DNA of 64,000 nt. Origin: Candidatus Methanomethylicaceae archaeon. GTDB lineage: Archaea > Thermoproteota > Methanomethylicia > Methanomethylicales > Methanomethylicaceae. Positions 10,557 to 20,457 of the stretch are shown here, in pieces. Within the stretch, counting starts at the first letter, position 1; each line of letters starts with the position of its first letter. The translations under genes and the position numbers were made by a program. The stretch spans positions 49,861 through 113,860 of the forward strand of contig JACTUC010000005.1 of the NCBI GenBank assembly GCA_015660995.1, written 5' to 3'. Under the pieces are notes generated by a model that was given only the letters and a program-made list of their open reading frames with translations, did no database searches and was not told the origin of the DNA.

Positions 10557-11501
10557 GTGGTTTCTTTGGAAATGGCTGAGGATCCGCTGACGGGGAAGCT
10601 TGTTGAGGTAGTAAGGAATTCGGATCTGGGTGTCGGTGCAGTTAGGAGGGGGAAGGTTAGGGACGTCTATGACCTAGGTGGCGAGCTCCTAATCTACCAC
10701 ACGGACAGAGTCTCCGCTTTCGATGTGGTTCTTCCCACGCTCATCCCTCGGAAGGGCGAGTCGCTGCTCAAGCTCTCGATCTACTGGATGGAAAGGAGTA
10801 GACAGATCTTCCCTAACCATCTCATCAATGTTGAGAATAGCAGGATCATCCGGGTTAAGAAGGCGAAAAGGATCGACATAGAGTGGGTAGTCAGGAAGTA
10901 CCTCTACGGCTCGCTTTGGAGGGCATATAGTAGTGGGAAGCGGGAGCTGTACGGAATAAGGTTCCCCGATGGCTTGCAGATCGCTGATGTACTGCCCGCA
11001 CCGATCTTGACCCCGACCACGAAGGCTGATGTAGGGCACGATGAGGAGATAGCAAAGAGCCTTGCAGTTGAGAAGGGGATAGTTGACAAGGATACATGGG
11101 AGGAGCTTGAGGAGGCTACTCTGAGGCTCTTCGGGTTCTATGAGTTAGAAGCAAAGAAGAGGGGCATACTGATACCAGATTTCAAGATTGAGTTCGGCAT
11201 ATGCGACGGAGAGTTGATCCAGATCGATGAGCCGCCAACCCATGACTCTGCCAGGATGTGGGCAGTCAAGTACTTCAAACCAGGTGAAGCGCAGGAGGAG
11301 CACTGCCTTGACAAGGAGTTCCTAAGGGAATGCCTTCGGCGGCTGGGATTCTCCGGCGAGGGAGCACCACCAGATCTCCCCCAAGAAGTGATCAAAGAAA
11401 TTGTAAAGCGCTGCGTCGGGGCATACGAAGTGATGGCGGGGAACTCGGCGATTGAAGCACTGCAATTAAGAAGCGTTGATGAGATTCTGCCTAAAACTTA
11501 A
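10557..11501 (+). CDS. purC: SAICAR synthetase
   Basis: GKVRDVYDLGGELLIYHTDRVSAFDVVLPTLIPRKG and DEPPTHDSARMW motifs. Confidence 0.95.
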   Translation: MVSLEMAEDPLTGKLVEVVRNSDLGVGAVRRGKVRDVYDLGGELLIYHTDRVSAFDVVLPTLIPRKGESLLKLSIYWMERSRQIFPNHLINVENSRIIRVKKAKRIDIEWVVRKYLYGSLWRAYSSGKRELYGIRFPDGLQIADVLPAPILTPTTKADVGHDEEIAKSLAVEKGIVDKDTWEELEEATLRLFGFYELEAKKRGILIPDFKIEFGICDGELIQIDEPPTHDSARMWAVKYFKPGEAQEEHCLDKEFLRECLRRLGFSGEGAPPDLPQEVIKEIVKRCVGAYEVMAGNSAIEALQLRSVDEILPKT

Positions 11502-11782
11502 GTCGAAAAGGACGATCATCGGTACCCCGAGAATAATTCGATCTTCAGGTGCTCATTAGGAATACCCCAAAGGCTTTAGCACATCAACTATAGCATCGAC
11601 TGTATGTGCGCTGATGTAGAAGATGCGATCGGCAAGACTTGAGAAATGCTGTTATAGTGCACAAGAAGGAGACAATCCAGGTCTAGATTTGCTCTCTTTT
11701 TTTTGCCATGAATATATAAATAAAGCTTTAAAAGACAAATGCAAATACAAATGTTTATAACAATAGTAGCTGGTGTCTATCG

Positions 11783-13258
11783 GTGGTTGGGGAGAAGTGT
11801 GGGGTATTTGGCGTTAAATGCTATGGTGACGACAATGCTTTCGTTTACCTATACTGGGGCCTTGTCGCCCAGAATCACCGTGGGCACGAGTCCTATGGCT
11901 TCCTCACACACTCTGAAGGCCTCAGACGCTATGTAGACCTCGGTCTTGTCCCGAGGATTGACAAGCAAGAGTTCCTCCGTTGGAACATTCTTCTGCCAGG
12001 AAAGGTCGGCATAGCCCACGTTAGATACGGAACGTCCGGGCACAAGGATGTTTACGCCCATCTGAAAGACGCGCAACCAATGGTTGTATCGAGAGGTAGG
12101 GAGAAGCTCGGGTTGGGATTCAACGGCAACCTCGTTAACATCGGCTGGTTACGTGACATTATCACGCAGAAGAACGGGAGGCTGAAGACAACCTCAGACA
12201 CCGAGCTGCTCTGCAGGTATCTCGTTGACAATGCAAGTAATGGGATCAGGGAAAGCATCAGGCTTTGCATGGAGAATGTAGAAGGGGCATTTTCGGTTGT
12301 AGGCTTGACGTCAAAAGGCGAATTCTTTGGATTCCGGGACCCGCTAGGCATGAGACCGCTCTGCTTGGGTCAAAGCAGGGATGGTTCAATCAAGGCGATA
12401 TCATCAGAATCGGTTGGGATGAACATCAATGGCTTCGACGTCGTAAATGAGGTGAAGCCGGGCGAGATGATCCTCTTTAGGGAGGGAGGGATCGAGAGGG
12501 AGAGGCTGGTCAAGGATGGCAGGTCAGCCTTCTGCGGTTTCGAGTTTGCTTACTTCGCCCGGCCAGATTCGATTGTTAACGGTAGGTATGTCTATAAGGT
12601 CAGGGAGGAGTTTGGAAGGAACCTCGGGCGGAGATATAGGGAGGTTGTGAAGGACGCCGATCTTATAATTTCCATACCCGAAACCGCGGACGACGCGGCA
12701 TACGGGCTTCACGAGGAAACTGGACTCCGATGGGAGAGGTCGCTGAGGCGTCACAGGTATGTCACGCAGAGGGCTTTCATCCTCGAGGATAATGAGCGGA
12801 CGTCCACAATTGATAGGAAGATCAACGTCATAGATGGAAGCATGAGGGGCAAGCGGGTGATCGTGGTAGAGGATAGCATTGTAAGAGGCGATACTACCAA
12901 GACCATCATAAGGAAGCTCAGGGAAAGGGGTGCGGAGAAAATATACCTGCTTGTGACGTTCCCAAGGATCTCTAATCCATGCTTCTATGGCATTGACATG
13001 GCGAGTTTCACGGAACTGATAGGGTTCTACTTAGACGAGGATGGGATAGCGAAGGAGATAGGGGCAGATAAGGTATGCTACCAGCCCCTTGAGGATTTTA
13101 TAAGGGCGACCGGCATGAGACCCGGTGACCTCTGCATGGCCTGCATAACCGGCAACTACCCGACTGAGCTAGCGCAGAGGATCGCTGACAAGGTGAGGTC
13201 GTCCGTTGAGAAGAGCGACAAGGGTAGGATCTACGAGCGTTTGGGATTGGAGGTTTAG
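11783..13258 (+). CDS. purF: Amidophosphoribosyltransferase (canonical copy)
   Basis: MVGEK/CGVFGV with N-terminal nucleophile Cys, HVRYGTSG, FNGNLVN, PRPP motif VIVVEDSIVRGDTTK, Fe-S cysteine pattern GDLCMAC. Confidence 0.95.
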   Translation: MVGEKCGVFGVKCYGDDNAFVYLYWGLVAQNHRGHESYGFLTHSEGLRRYVDLGLVPRIDKQEFLRWNILLPGKVGIAHVRYGTSGHKDVYAHLKDAQPMVVSRGREKLGLGFNGNLVNIGWLRDIITQKNGRLKTTSDTELLCRYLVDNASNGIRESIRLCMENVEGAFSVVGLTSKGEFFGFRDPLGMRPLCLGQSRDGSIKAISSESVGMNINGFDVVNEVKPGEMILFREGGIERERLVKDGRSAFCGFEFAYFARPDSIVNGRYVYKVREEFGRNLGRRYREVVKDADLIISIPETADDAAYGLHEETGLRWERSLRRHRYVTQRAFILEDNERTSTIDRKINVIDGSMRGKRVIVVEDSIVRGDTTKTIIRKLRERGAEKIYLLVTFPRISNPCFYGIDMASFTELIGFYLDEDGIAKEIGADKVCYQPLEDFIRATGMRPGDLCMACITGNYPTELAQRIADKVRSSVEKSDKGRIYERLGLEV

Positions 13259-13263
13259 TTAAG

Positions 13264-14577
13264 ATGGCGGGAATTCTCGGATTGTACCTTTTTGACAGCA
13301 GGTGGAATGCGTACAACTTTGGGGTCTTCGGACTAATGGCGCTGCAGCACAGGGGCCAGGAGACTGCTGGTCTGGAACTCTTCGGCAGCAACGAGGGAAG
13401 GAAGAAGATAACGGGGAAAGGGCTGGTTGAGGAGGTCCTGAAGCCATCAGGCGGGCAGGGACATATCTGCGTCGGCGGAGTTTCGCCTTACCCGGAGGAG
13501 AACGCAGAGGTGCTGCCTATTGCACTCTCCGATAAGGTCTCCGTGGCGATAGATGGCAAGATTCTGGCTATCGATGGCTACAGATGGAACAGGTCCCTGA
13601 AGTACGAGGATAACCTTAGGAATGGGTTCAAGGTGATAGCGAAGGGATCTTGCGCCGACATGATGAAAGATTTCTTCAGCAGATGCAGTGGTGGGTTCTC
13701 CTACGTTTCGGTCAATGATAGAAGCGAAATGATCGCTGGCAGGGGATCGTTGGGGGTAAAGCCGCTTGTTTTAGGCAAGATGGGCTTCGATGGCGGCATC
13801 ATCGCGTCGGAGAGCTGTGTGATGGACATCATCGGCGAGAGGGTGCCGATAAGCCCCGCAGAGAACATCGAGCCAGGGGAGGTCAGGGTATTCACGCCTA
13901 TGTCAGCGCACTCAGAGCGGAGCTCGGCATCGAAGAAGAGGGCGTACTGCAGCTTCGAATATGTCTACTTGGCGAGGCCTGATTCATACATTAACGATGT
14001 CCCAGTGTACAGGGTCCGGAGGAGTATAGGAAAGAAGCTGGCAGAAGAAGGGCCTGTGGATGCTGATGTCGTGATAGGGGTTCCTGAGACTGCAATTCCG
14101 TTTGCCATGTCCTATTCAAACGAAACAGGGATACCAGTTGAGAAGGGCTTCGAGTTAACGGGAAGGAGGATAAGGAGCGCCATGAAGCCAAATCAGATGG
14201 AGAGACTCAAAGGGGTCCAGCTGAAGCTTAATGTCATCAGCGAGGCTGTAAAGGGCAAAAGGGTTGTGCTGATCGACGACAGCGTCGTGCGAGGGAATAC
14301 CCTTGCAAACATAGTGTATCTCATGAAGGAGAAGGGGGCCAAGGAGATCCATGTTCGGATAGGGAGTCCCCATATAATCTCCCACTGCCCCTATGGGGTC
14401 GAGGTGCCACCAGAGGACGAACTTATCGGGAAGCACCTGTCAGAGGCGAAGATCGCTGAGGTCGTTGGCGCAGACTCCTTCAAATACCTCAGCCTTGACG
14501 GATTTACCGAGGCATCAGGAATGAACAGGGGAGAACTATGTATGGGCTGCTTCAACTGCAAGTATCCGGAGGGGTGA
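13264..14577 (+). CDS. PurF paralog with degenerate glutaminase domain
   Basis: PRPP motif VVLIDDSVVRGNT and Fe-S Cys motifs (AYCSFEYVYLARPDS, GELCMGCFNC) retained, but the N-terminus is MAGILGL (no Cys) and the oxyanion NGNL is replaced by IDGKIL. Confidence 0.9.
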   Translation: MAGILGLYLFDSRWNAYNFGVFGLMALQHRGQETAGLELFGSNEGRKKITGKGLVEEVLKPSGGQGHICVGGVSPYPEENAEVLPIALSDKVSVAIDGKILAIDGYRWNRSLKYEDNLRNGFKVIAKGSCADMMKDFFSRCSGGFSYVSVNDRSEMIAGRGSLGVKPLVLGKMGFDGGIIASESCVMDIIGERVPISPAENIEPGEVRVFTPMSAHSERSSASKKRAYCSFEYVYLARPDSYINDVPVYRVRRSIGKKLAEEGPVDADVVIGVPETAIPFAMSYSNETGIPVEKGFELTGRRIRSAMKPNQMERLKGVQLKLNVISEAVKGKRVVLIDDSVVRGNTLANIVYLMKEKGAKEIHVRIGSPHIISHCPYGVEVPPEDELIGKHLSEAKIAEVVGADSFKYLSLDGFTEASGMNRGELCMGCFNCKYPEG

Positions 14578-14580
14578 GAC

Positions 14581-16059
14581 ATGAAGATTCTTCTCATTGG
14601 AGGGGGAGGCAGGGAACACGCTGTTGCGCAGGCACTCTGCAAGAGCGCTAAAGAACCCAAGCTCTACTGCTTCTCAGATCTTGTTAATCCTGGGATCAAC
14701 GCACTTGTTAAGAAGACCAGAGGCGAATACTACAGGGGTAATATCAATGATTCCGCCGCAGTTGTAAAGGCGGCGAAGAAGTCTGGGGCAGATTTCGTCT
14801 TTGTCGGACCAGAGGAGCCAAACTTCCATGGCGTTCCCGACAGGCTCGAGAAGAATGGCATTGCTTGTATCGGTGCCAGGAGGAACGTCGCTGAACTGGA
14901 GATGTCCAAGGCGAGCATGAGAGATCTCCAATGGAAGTATAAGGTACCAGGCAGGCTCTGGTACAAGAAGTTCAAGACCTTCGAGGAGGCTGCGCCGTAC
15001 ATTGAGGAGTTCGCGGACAGTGTGGCGCTCAAGCCCGCTAGGCAGGCTGGTGGGAAAGGCGTCAAGGTCATTGAGGACTTCCAAGTGTACCTCCAAGACG
15101 ATAAGAGGAAGGTCAAGAGGGAGCATGCGGAGTCGATCATCAATGAGTACATGAAGGGATACGACGACATCGACTACAAACTCCTCATCGAGGAGAGGGT
15201 ATGGGGGCCAGAATACACCGTCCACTGCTTTACCGATGGAAGGACGGTCCTGCCTATGCCGGCAGTCCAAGACAATAAGCATGCCTTTGACGGTGATCTG
15301 GGACTGGAAACGGGCGGGATGGGGTCCATATCATGCGGGATGAACCTCAGGTGGGGAAAGGACGACGAGAGGGCTATACTGACGGATGGCGAGTACCGTA
15401 AGTCCGTGGATATCGTGAATATGATGATAGAGGCCATACAGACCGAGACCAAGGAGAAGTACCATGGCATTGTTGCTGGGCAGATGATGCTCACATCCGT
15501 ATGGGGACCGACGGTTATAGAGATGTACTCAAGGCTAGGGGATCCCGAAGCGGGGAACGTGCTGGCGGTGCTGAAGACGGACTTAGTGGAAATTTGCGAA
15601 GCAATTATTGGCGAAAGGCTCAACACGATCAAGGCGGAGATCGACGATAGAGCGGTCGTTGTGAAGGCAGTCTGCCCGGAAGGCTATCCGAACCACAGGG
15701 ATGTCGCCAGCGGTCACAAGGTCGCCATAAAAGGAAAGGATGACGGTATTCTCTGGGCGTCCGTTGACTATAGCGATAAGGGTATCATCAGTGGTGGCTC
15801 GAGGGTGGTCGAGTGTCTTGGGATGGGCGACAGCATGCCAGATGCGAGCTTGAAAGCTGAGCATCTGACGCAGAAAGTGTCGCTTGTCGATGGCTGGAAG
15901 CTCTTCCACAGGGCAGACATCGGCTCCGAGAAATCAATGCATAGGAGGATCGCGCTGGGAAACATGGCCCGTGAGATCTACCAGTACAGGGAGGGAAAGG
16001 GGCTCTTAGGGAAGAGAATGATCTGGATACCTGGTAAGGGATTGGTTGAGGTGGGCTGA
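14581..16059 (+). CDS. purD: Phosphoribosylamine-glycine ligase (GAR synthetase)
   Basis: MKILLIGGGGREHAVAQAL, ATP-grasp pattern, GDPEAGNVLAVLKTDL. Confidence 0.95.
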   Translation: MKILLIGGGGREHAVAQALCKSAKEPKLYCFSDLVNPGINALVKKTRGEYYRGNINDSAAVVKAAKKSGADFVFVGPEEPNFHGVPDRLEKNGIACIGARRNVAELEMSKASMRDLQWKYKVPGRLWYKKFKTFEEAAPYIEEFADSVALKPARQAGGKGVKVIEDFQVYLQDDKRKVKREHAESIINEYMKGYDDIDYKLLIEERVWGPEYTVHCFTDGRTVLPMPAVQDNKHAFDGDLGLETGGMGSISCGMNLRWGKDDERAILTDGEYRKSVDIVNMMIEAIQTETKEKYHGIVAGQMMLTSVWGPTVIEMYSRLGDPEAGNVLAVLKTDLVEICEAIIGERLNTIKAEIDDRAVVVKAVCPEGYPNHRDVASGHKVAIKGKDDGILWASVDYSDKGIISGGSRVVECLGMGDSMPDASLKAEHLTQKVSLVDGWKLFHRADIGSEKSMHRRIALGNMAREIYQYREGKGLLGKRMIWIPGKGLVEVG

Positions 16060-16060
16060 G

Positions 16061-17437
16061 ATGCCCTTCAAGATGGACGAGGAGGGAAGGAACAAGCTCA
16101 TTGACAGTGTGGCTTCCCACAAGAGAGAGTTCGAGGGCTTATTGCATCCCTTAGAGTCACTGACACCCGACAAACCAGCAGTCTTCATTTCGGTCGGGGG
16201 CGGCGAGCTCGGGGATCTGGCTATAACGTCGGCAAAGAGGTTGTATGGAGGCGCTTCTGGAGGTGTGAAGACCGTTGCCTTCGACAGGTACCAGGGCTTC
16301 CCCGCACAGGACGCGGCGGATGCCTCTGAGGTCTTTAACATGATGGACGGCGAGCTCCTAGAGAAGTATCTTAAGAAGTACGTGCCTGACCCCTCAGCGC
16401 CGCACGCGATCTACCTAGAGGTAGAGAAGATCGACACTTACAGGGCATTCAGGCTTGGCACGGAGAAAGGCTACAAGGTCATGTCCACGCCCTTCGGGCC
16501 GCTTGTCTGCATGGACAGGCACGCCACCAAGATAATGTTCGACAGACTGAAGCTGAAGAGGGTTGATTGGGAGTACGCCAACGATGATAGAGGCGTGCAC
16601 GAAGCTGCAAAAGATTTTGGGCTGCCTGTGATAGTGAAACCAGTAATGACCTCAAGCGGCCACGGCACCTCAATTGTAAAGACAAAGGCTGAGCTGGACA
16701 CCTCCTACGCCCATGCGGTGGAGCACGCCAGGGGAATCGGCGACGAAGTGATAGTGGAGAGGTACCTACCAGAACTGAAGGCGATGGGCACAGAGATCAC
16801 ACAGATAGTCGTGAGGCACTTCGACGAGAACGGCAAGATAACAGATTCATTCCTCCCCCCCATTGAGCATAAGAGACCGGGGGCGGCTTACCATGAGAGC
16901 TGGCTTCCTGCCTCAATATCCGGTTCAGCTGCTGAGGCATGCAAGGAGGGGGCGCAGAAGATAGCGGACTTCATGGGTGGAATAGGGGTTTATGCCGTGG
17001 AGCAGTTCGTGATAGGGGATAAAGTCTACAATAATGAAGTCGCAAACAGGCCCCATGATACAGGCTTGGTCACAAGGTGGATGCTGAACATGGACGAGGG
17101 CGGTGTTCAGCTGACTTCCACAATAGGTCTTCAGCTCAACCCATTCTCCCTGGAGATATCGAGGCAGGGAGTCTACGGTGTTGCGCATGTAGTTCTTGCA
17201 CCCCCAGATATAGAGGGCGAGATGAAGGTGTCCGGGTGGGATAGCAGCAGGCTCAGCGCGCTGCAGACGAAGGGCGTGAGGGGGGACTTCTGGTACTTTG
17301 GGAAGCCAACAGCCTACCAAGGCAGGAGGATGGGCCTTGCGGTGGCTTTCCAGAGGGACCTAGAGCTTGCAAGGAGGAATGCAGAGATAATCGCCCATTA
17401 TGCAGAGGGATGCATATCCTATGGAGGCACGTCCTGA
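16061..17437 (+). CDS. purT: Formate-dependent GAR transformylase-like ATP-grasp protein
   Basis: VKPVMTSSGHGTSIV, YAVEQFVIGDKVYNNEVANRPHDTGLVT; located in the purine operon. The ORF track start (16046) is upstream of the ATG overlapping purD. Confidence 0.8.
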   Translation: MPFKMDEEGRNKLIDSVASHKREFEGLLHPLESLTPDKPAVFISVGGGELGDLAITSAKRLYGGASGGVKTVAFDRYQGFPAQDAADASEVFNMMDGELLEKYLKKYVPDPSAPHAIYLEVEKIDTYRAFRLGTEKGYKVMSTPFGPLVCMDRHATKIMFDRLKLKRVDWEYANDDRGVHEAAKDFGLPVIVKPVMTSSGHGTSIVKTKAELDTSYAHAVEHARGIGDEVIVERYLPELKAMGTEITQIVVRHFDENGKITDSFLPPIEHKRPGAAYHESWLPASISGSAAEACKEGAQKIADFMGGIGVYAVEQFVIGDKVYNNEVANRPHDTGLVTRWMLNMDEGGVQLTSTIGLQLNPFSLEISRQGVYGVAHVVLAPPDIEGEMKVSGWDSSRLSALQTKGVRGDFWYFGKPTAYQGRRMGLAVAFQRDLELARRNAEIIAHYAEGCISYGGTS

Positions 17438-17868
17438 TGCCAAAGGTTGCGGTAATAATAGGAAGCAAGTCCGACGAAGCAGCTGGGACGCAGATAGTGG
17501 GCTTGCTCAAGGAATACGGTGTTGAATGCGATCTCAGGGTGATATCAGCCCACAGAAACCCGGAGGAGCTTGACGAATTCGTAAAGGCGAGCGATGCGGA
17601 GGTGTTCATCGCTATAGCTGGGCTTTCTGCGGCTCTTCCAGGCGTTATAGCCTCAAAAACCGTGAGACCTGTGATCGGCATGCCAAGGGAGGTCAAACTC
17701 AACGGGCTGGATGCTCTGCTCTCCATGGTCCAGATGCCTCCGGGCGTGCCTGTTGCAACGGTGGGCGTCGAGAACTGGAAGAACGCGGCATTACTAGCGA
17801 TGGAGATCCTTGCGCTAAAGCACACTGCTCTAACGAAAAAGCTCAAAGAGGGAAGGGGGATGCGGTGA
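17437..17868 (+). CDS. purE: N5-CAIR mutase
   Basis: VIIGSKSDEAAG, SAHRNPEEL, GLSAALPGVIASKTVRPVIGMP; TGATG overlap with the preceding gene. Confidence 0.93.
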   Translation: MPKVAVIIGSKSDEAAGTQIVGLLKEYGVECDLRVISAHRNPEELDEFVKASDAEVFIAIAGLSAALPGVIASKTVRPVIGMPREVKLNGLDALLSMVQMPPGVPVATVGVENWKNAALLAMEILALKHTALTKKLKEGRGMR

Positions 17869-18146
17869 GAACAATGAAGGTGAGAATTGAGGTCAGGCTT
17901 AAAGCTGGGCATTTTGACCCCGAGGGGGATGTTACCTCCAAGTCCCTGAGGGATCTCGGTTTCCCTGCAGGCGAGGTCAAGGTAGGCAAGGTCTACACCG
18001 TTGATGTCAATGCGGGAAGCAGAGAAGCCGCAGAGAAACTTGCCCAAGAGATGTGCAGGAAGCTCCTTGCCAACCCGACAAAGGACGACTTCTCTGTGGA
18101 GGTGCTCACTGTTGAAGGGCGGGCTACTCAAAAGGACAAGCGATAA
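17865..18146 (+). CDS. purS: FGAM synthase small subunit PurS
   Basis: About 90 aa: VRIEVRLKAGHFDPEGDVTSKSLRDLGFPAGEVKVGKVYTVDVNA; sits between purE and purL. Confidence 0.93.
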   Translation: MRTMKVRIEVRLKAGHFDPEGDVTSKSLRDLGFPAGEVKVGKVYTVDVNAGSREAAEKLAQEMCRKLLANPTKDDFSVEVLTVEGRATQKDKR

Positions 18147-18156
18147 GCTGGAACTG

Positions 18157-20457
18157 ATGACGCTCGACCTCTCCCTTGCGGGGGAGAAGGACCTCCTTGA
18201 AATCAGCGAGAGGATGGGTTTAGCCCTCAGCCTAGACGAGATGAAATTCATCAAAGAGCGCGCCAGCAGACCACTAACGGACGTAGAGATCCAAACCTTC
18301 GGCCAGACCTGGTCCGAGCACTGTATTCACAAGACCTTCAAAGGGGACATCTTGACGGAAAAGGGTACGGTAAGGAGTTTGTTCAAGAGTTACATTGCCA
18401 AGGCGACCAAGGAGCTAAACAAGCCATGGTGCGTCTCGGTCTTCGAGGACAACGCGGGGCTGGTTGAGTTCGACAAGGGGTATCTTGCTGCAGCCAAGGT
18501 GGAGACCCACAATCATCCCTCGGCGGTGGAGCCGTTTGGCGGTGCGGCTACGGGTGTCGGAGGTGTGATAAGAGACATACTCGGCGTCTGGGGAGAACCG
18601 GTGGCTGTGACGGACGTGCTCTGCTTTGGCCCCCTCAGCACCAAGCAGGAAGAGCTGCCTGCAGGCGTGAAACACCCAAAGTACATCTACAAGGGTGTTA
18701 TTGCAGGGGTAGGAGCCTATGGCAACAACATGGGGATACCCACAGTCTCGGGTGGGATATTCTTCGACAGTGGTTACACGGGGAATGTTGTAGTTTACTG
18801 TGGCTGCATGGGCGTTCTGCCAGGGCGGTTGTACGTCAGGAACACAAAAACAAGCGATTATGCTGTATTGGCTGGCGGCAAGACAGGGAGGGATGGAATA
18901 CATGGCGTAACCTTTGCTTCGGCAGATCTCTCGGAAAAGTCGGAGGAGCTCAGGTCTGCGGTGCAGATACCCAACCCGGTGGTAGAGGAGCGGCTGAAGA
19001 GGGCTACGATTAGGATAAGAGACGGGGCTCTAGCTTCGGGCGTGACCGATCTGGGGGGAGGCGGGCTCTCCTGTGCAACCGGGGAGATGGCGCACAGGTC
19101 GGACCTTGGTCTCGAAGTTGAGTTGAAGGGGCTGCACCTCAAAGAGGCGAAGATGGCACCCTGGGAGATATGGGTCTCAGAGTCACAGGAGAGGATGCTC
19201 TACTCCGTCCCCGAAGTGAACCTGAAGAGAGTTCTCGAGATATTCAAGGAGGAGGAGATCGAGGTCTGTATCCTCGGAAAGTTCAACAAGAGCGGCAGAC
19301 TGAACGTCACATTCCGCGGAGAGATCGTCTGCGACCTTGAACTCAAGTTCCTATACAGCCCACCAAAGGTGAAGAGGAGGGCTAGTGCATTCAGGATCCC
19401 TTTAAAGGAGTGCAAGCTGAAGGAGCCAAATGATCTAGGTGAGGAACTCCTCTCGCTACTCTCCGACCCGAATCTGAGGAGCAGGGAGGATGTGATCAGG
19501 ACTTACGACCACGAGGTAAGAGGGTGCACAGCTGGCAAACCCCTGCAAGGCGAACTGGGTGGTCCCAATGACGCAGCGGTGATAAAGCCCCTAAAGGACT
19601 CATGGATGGGGCTTGTCATCTCATGTGGCATCAACCCATTCTACGAGGATCCGTACTGGATGGCCGCATCCTCGATAGAGGAGGCGGTAAGGAACAATAT
19701 TGCGGTGGGCGGTAGAAGGGTTGCAGTATTGGATAACTTCGTCTGGGGCAATCCTGAGAGAGAGGACAGGATGGGAGCTCTGCTGAGGGCTTGCGAGGCG
19801 TGCTATGATTTCTCTCTTGCGCTTGACGTCCCGTTCATATCTGGGAAAGACAGCCTGTACAATGAATCGCCACTTGGCCCCGTCAGGCCGACGCTGCTCA
19901 TCACAGGGATCGGCATAATGCCGGACGTGAGGAAGGCTGTGACGGTCGATCTCAAGAAGAATGGAGACCTGGTCTACCTAATCGGCTTTACCAAGGAAGA
20001 AATGGGCGGTTCAGCTTATTTGAGATCCAAGGGAGCGACAGGGGGGTCGTGCCCGAAGGTCGATGCATCGATGTCCCGGAAGATTACGGAAGTGCTTGTG
20101 GAAGCCATAGATTCAGGGATAATAAAAGCGTGTCACGATCTCTCCGATGGTGGTCTGGGGCTCACCGCTGCGGAGATGGCGATCGCCTCCGGTGGGCTGG
20201 GGTTGACCCTTGACATGAGGCAGGTGTTGTCCCAAGTAAGGAGGGGAGATCTGCTGCTCTTCTCCGAGTCAACTTCGCGGTTCTTGGTAGAGGTGGAGGA
20301 GGAAAAGAGCGAGTATTTTGAACGGGCATTGAAGGGGATTGCACTCAGCCGTGTGGGCGAGGTAACTGACATGCCAGGGCTGAAGCTGATCGATCCGGCC
20401 GGAACGGAATCCGTGCTGAGCGCCTCAGAGATGAGGAAGGCCTGGAGGGGATATTGA
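18157..20457 (+). CDS. purL: FGAM synthase large subunit PurL
   Basis: QTWSEHCIHKTF, VETHNHPSAVEPFGGAATGVGGVIRD, VTDLGGGGLSCATGEM. Start trimmed to MTLDLSLAGEKDL. Confidence 0.95.
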   Translation: MTLDLSLAGEKDLLEISERMGLALSLDEMKFIKERASRPLTDVEIQTFGQTWSEHCIHKTFKGDILTEKGTVRSLFKSYIAKATKELNKPWCVSVFEDNAGLVEFDKGYLAAAKVETHNHPSAVEPFGGAATGVGGVIRDILGVWGEPVAVTDVLCFGPLSTKQEELPAGVKHPKYIYKGVIAGVGAYGNNMGIPTVSGGIFFDSGYTGNVVVYCGCMGVLPGRLYVRNTKTSDYAVLAGGKTGRDGIHGVTFASADLSEKSEELRSAVQIPNPVVEERLKRATIRIRDGALASGVTDLGGGGLSCATGEMAHRSDLGLEVELKGLHLKEAKMAPWEIWVSESQERMLYSVPEVNLKRVLEIFKEEEIEVCILGKFNKSGRLNVTFRGEIVCDLELKFLYSPPKVKRRASAFRIPLKECKLKEPNDLGEELLSLLSDPNLRSREDVIRTYDHEVRGCTAGKPLQGELGGPNDAAVIKPLKDSWMGLVISCGINPFYEDPYWMAASSIEEAVRNNIAVGGRRVAVLDNFVWGNPEREDRMGALLRACEACYDFSLALDVPFISGKDSLYNESPLGPVRPTLLITGIGIMPDVRKAVTVDLKKNGDLVYLIGFTKEEMGGSAYLRSKGATGGSCPKVDASMSRKITEVLVEAIDSGIIKACHDLSDGGLGLTAAEMAIASGGLGLTLDMRQVLSQVRRGDLLLFSESTSRFLVEVEEEKSEYFERALKGIALSRVGEVTDMPGLKLIDPAGTESVLSASEMRKAWRGY

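Noticed and set aside
11501-11783. Possible small RNA gene between purC and purF
   Set aside because: No convincing C/D or H/ACA boxes or tRNA-like cloverleaf seen; no terminator structure beyond a short T-run.
14674-15282. 202-aa minus-strand ORF
   Set aside because: Antisense to purD; no recognisable domain.
17253-18254. 333-aa minus-strand ORF
   Set aside because: Antisense to purT/purE/purS, which have strong motifs; Ser/Pro-rich shadow ORF.
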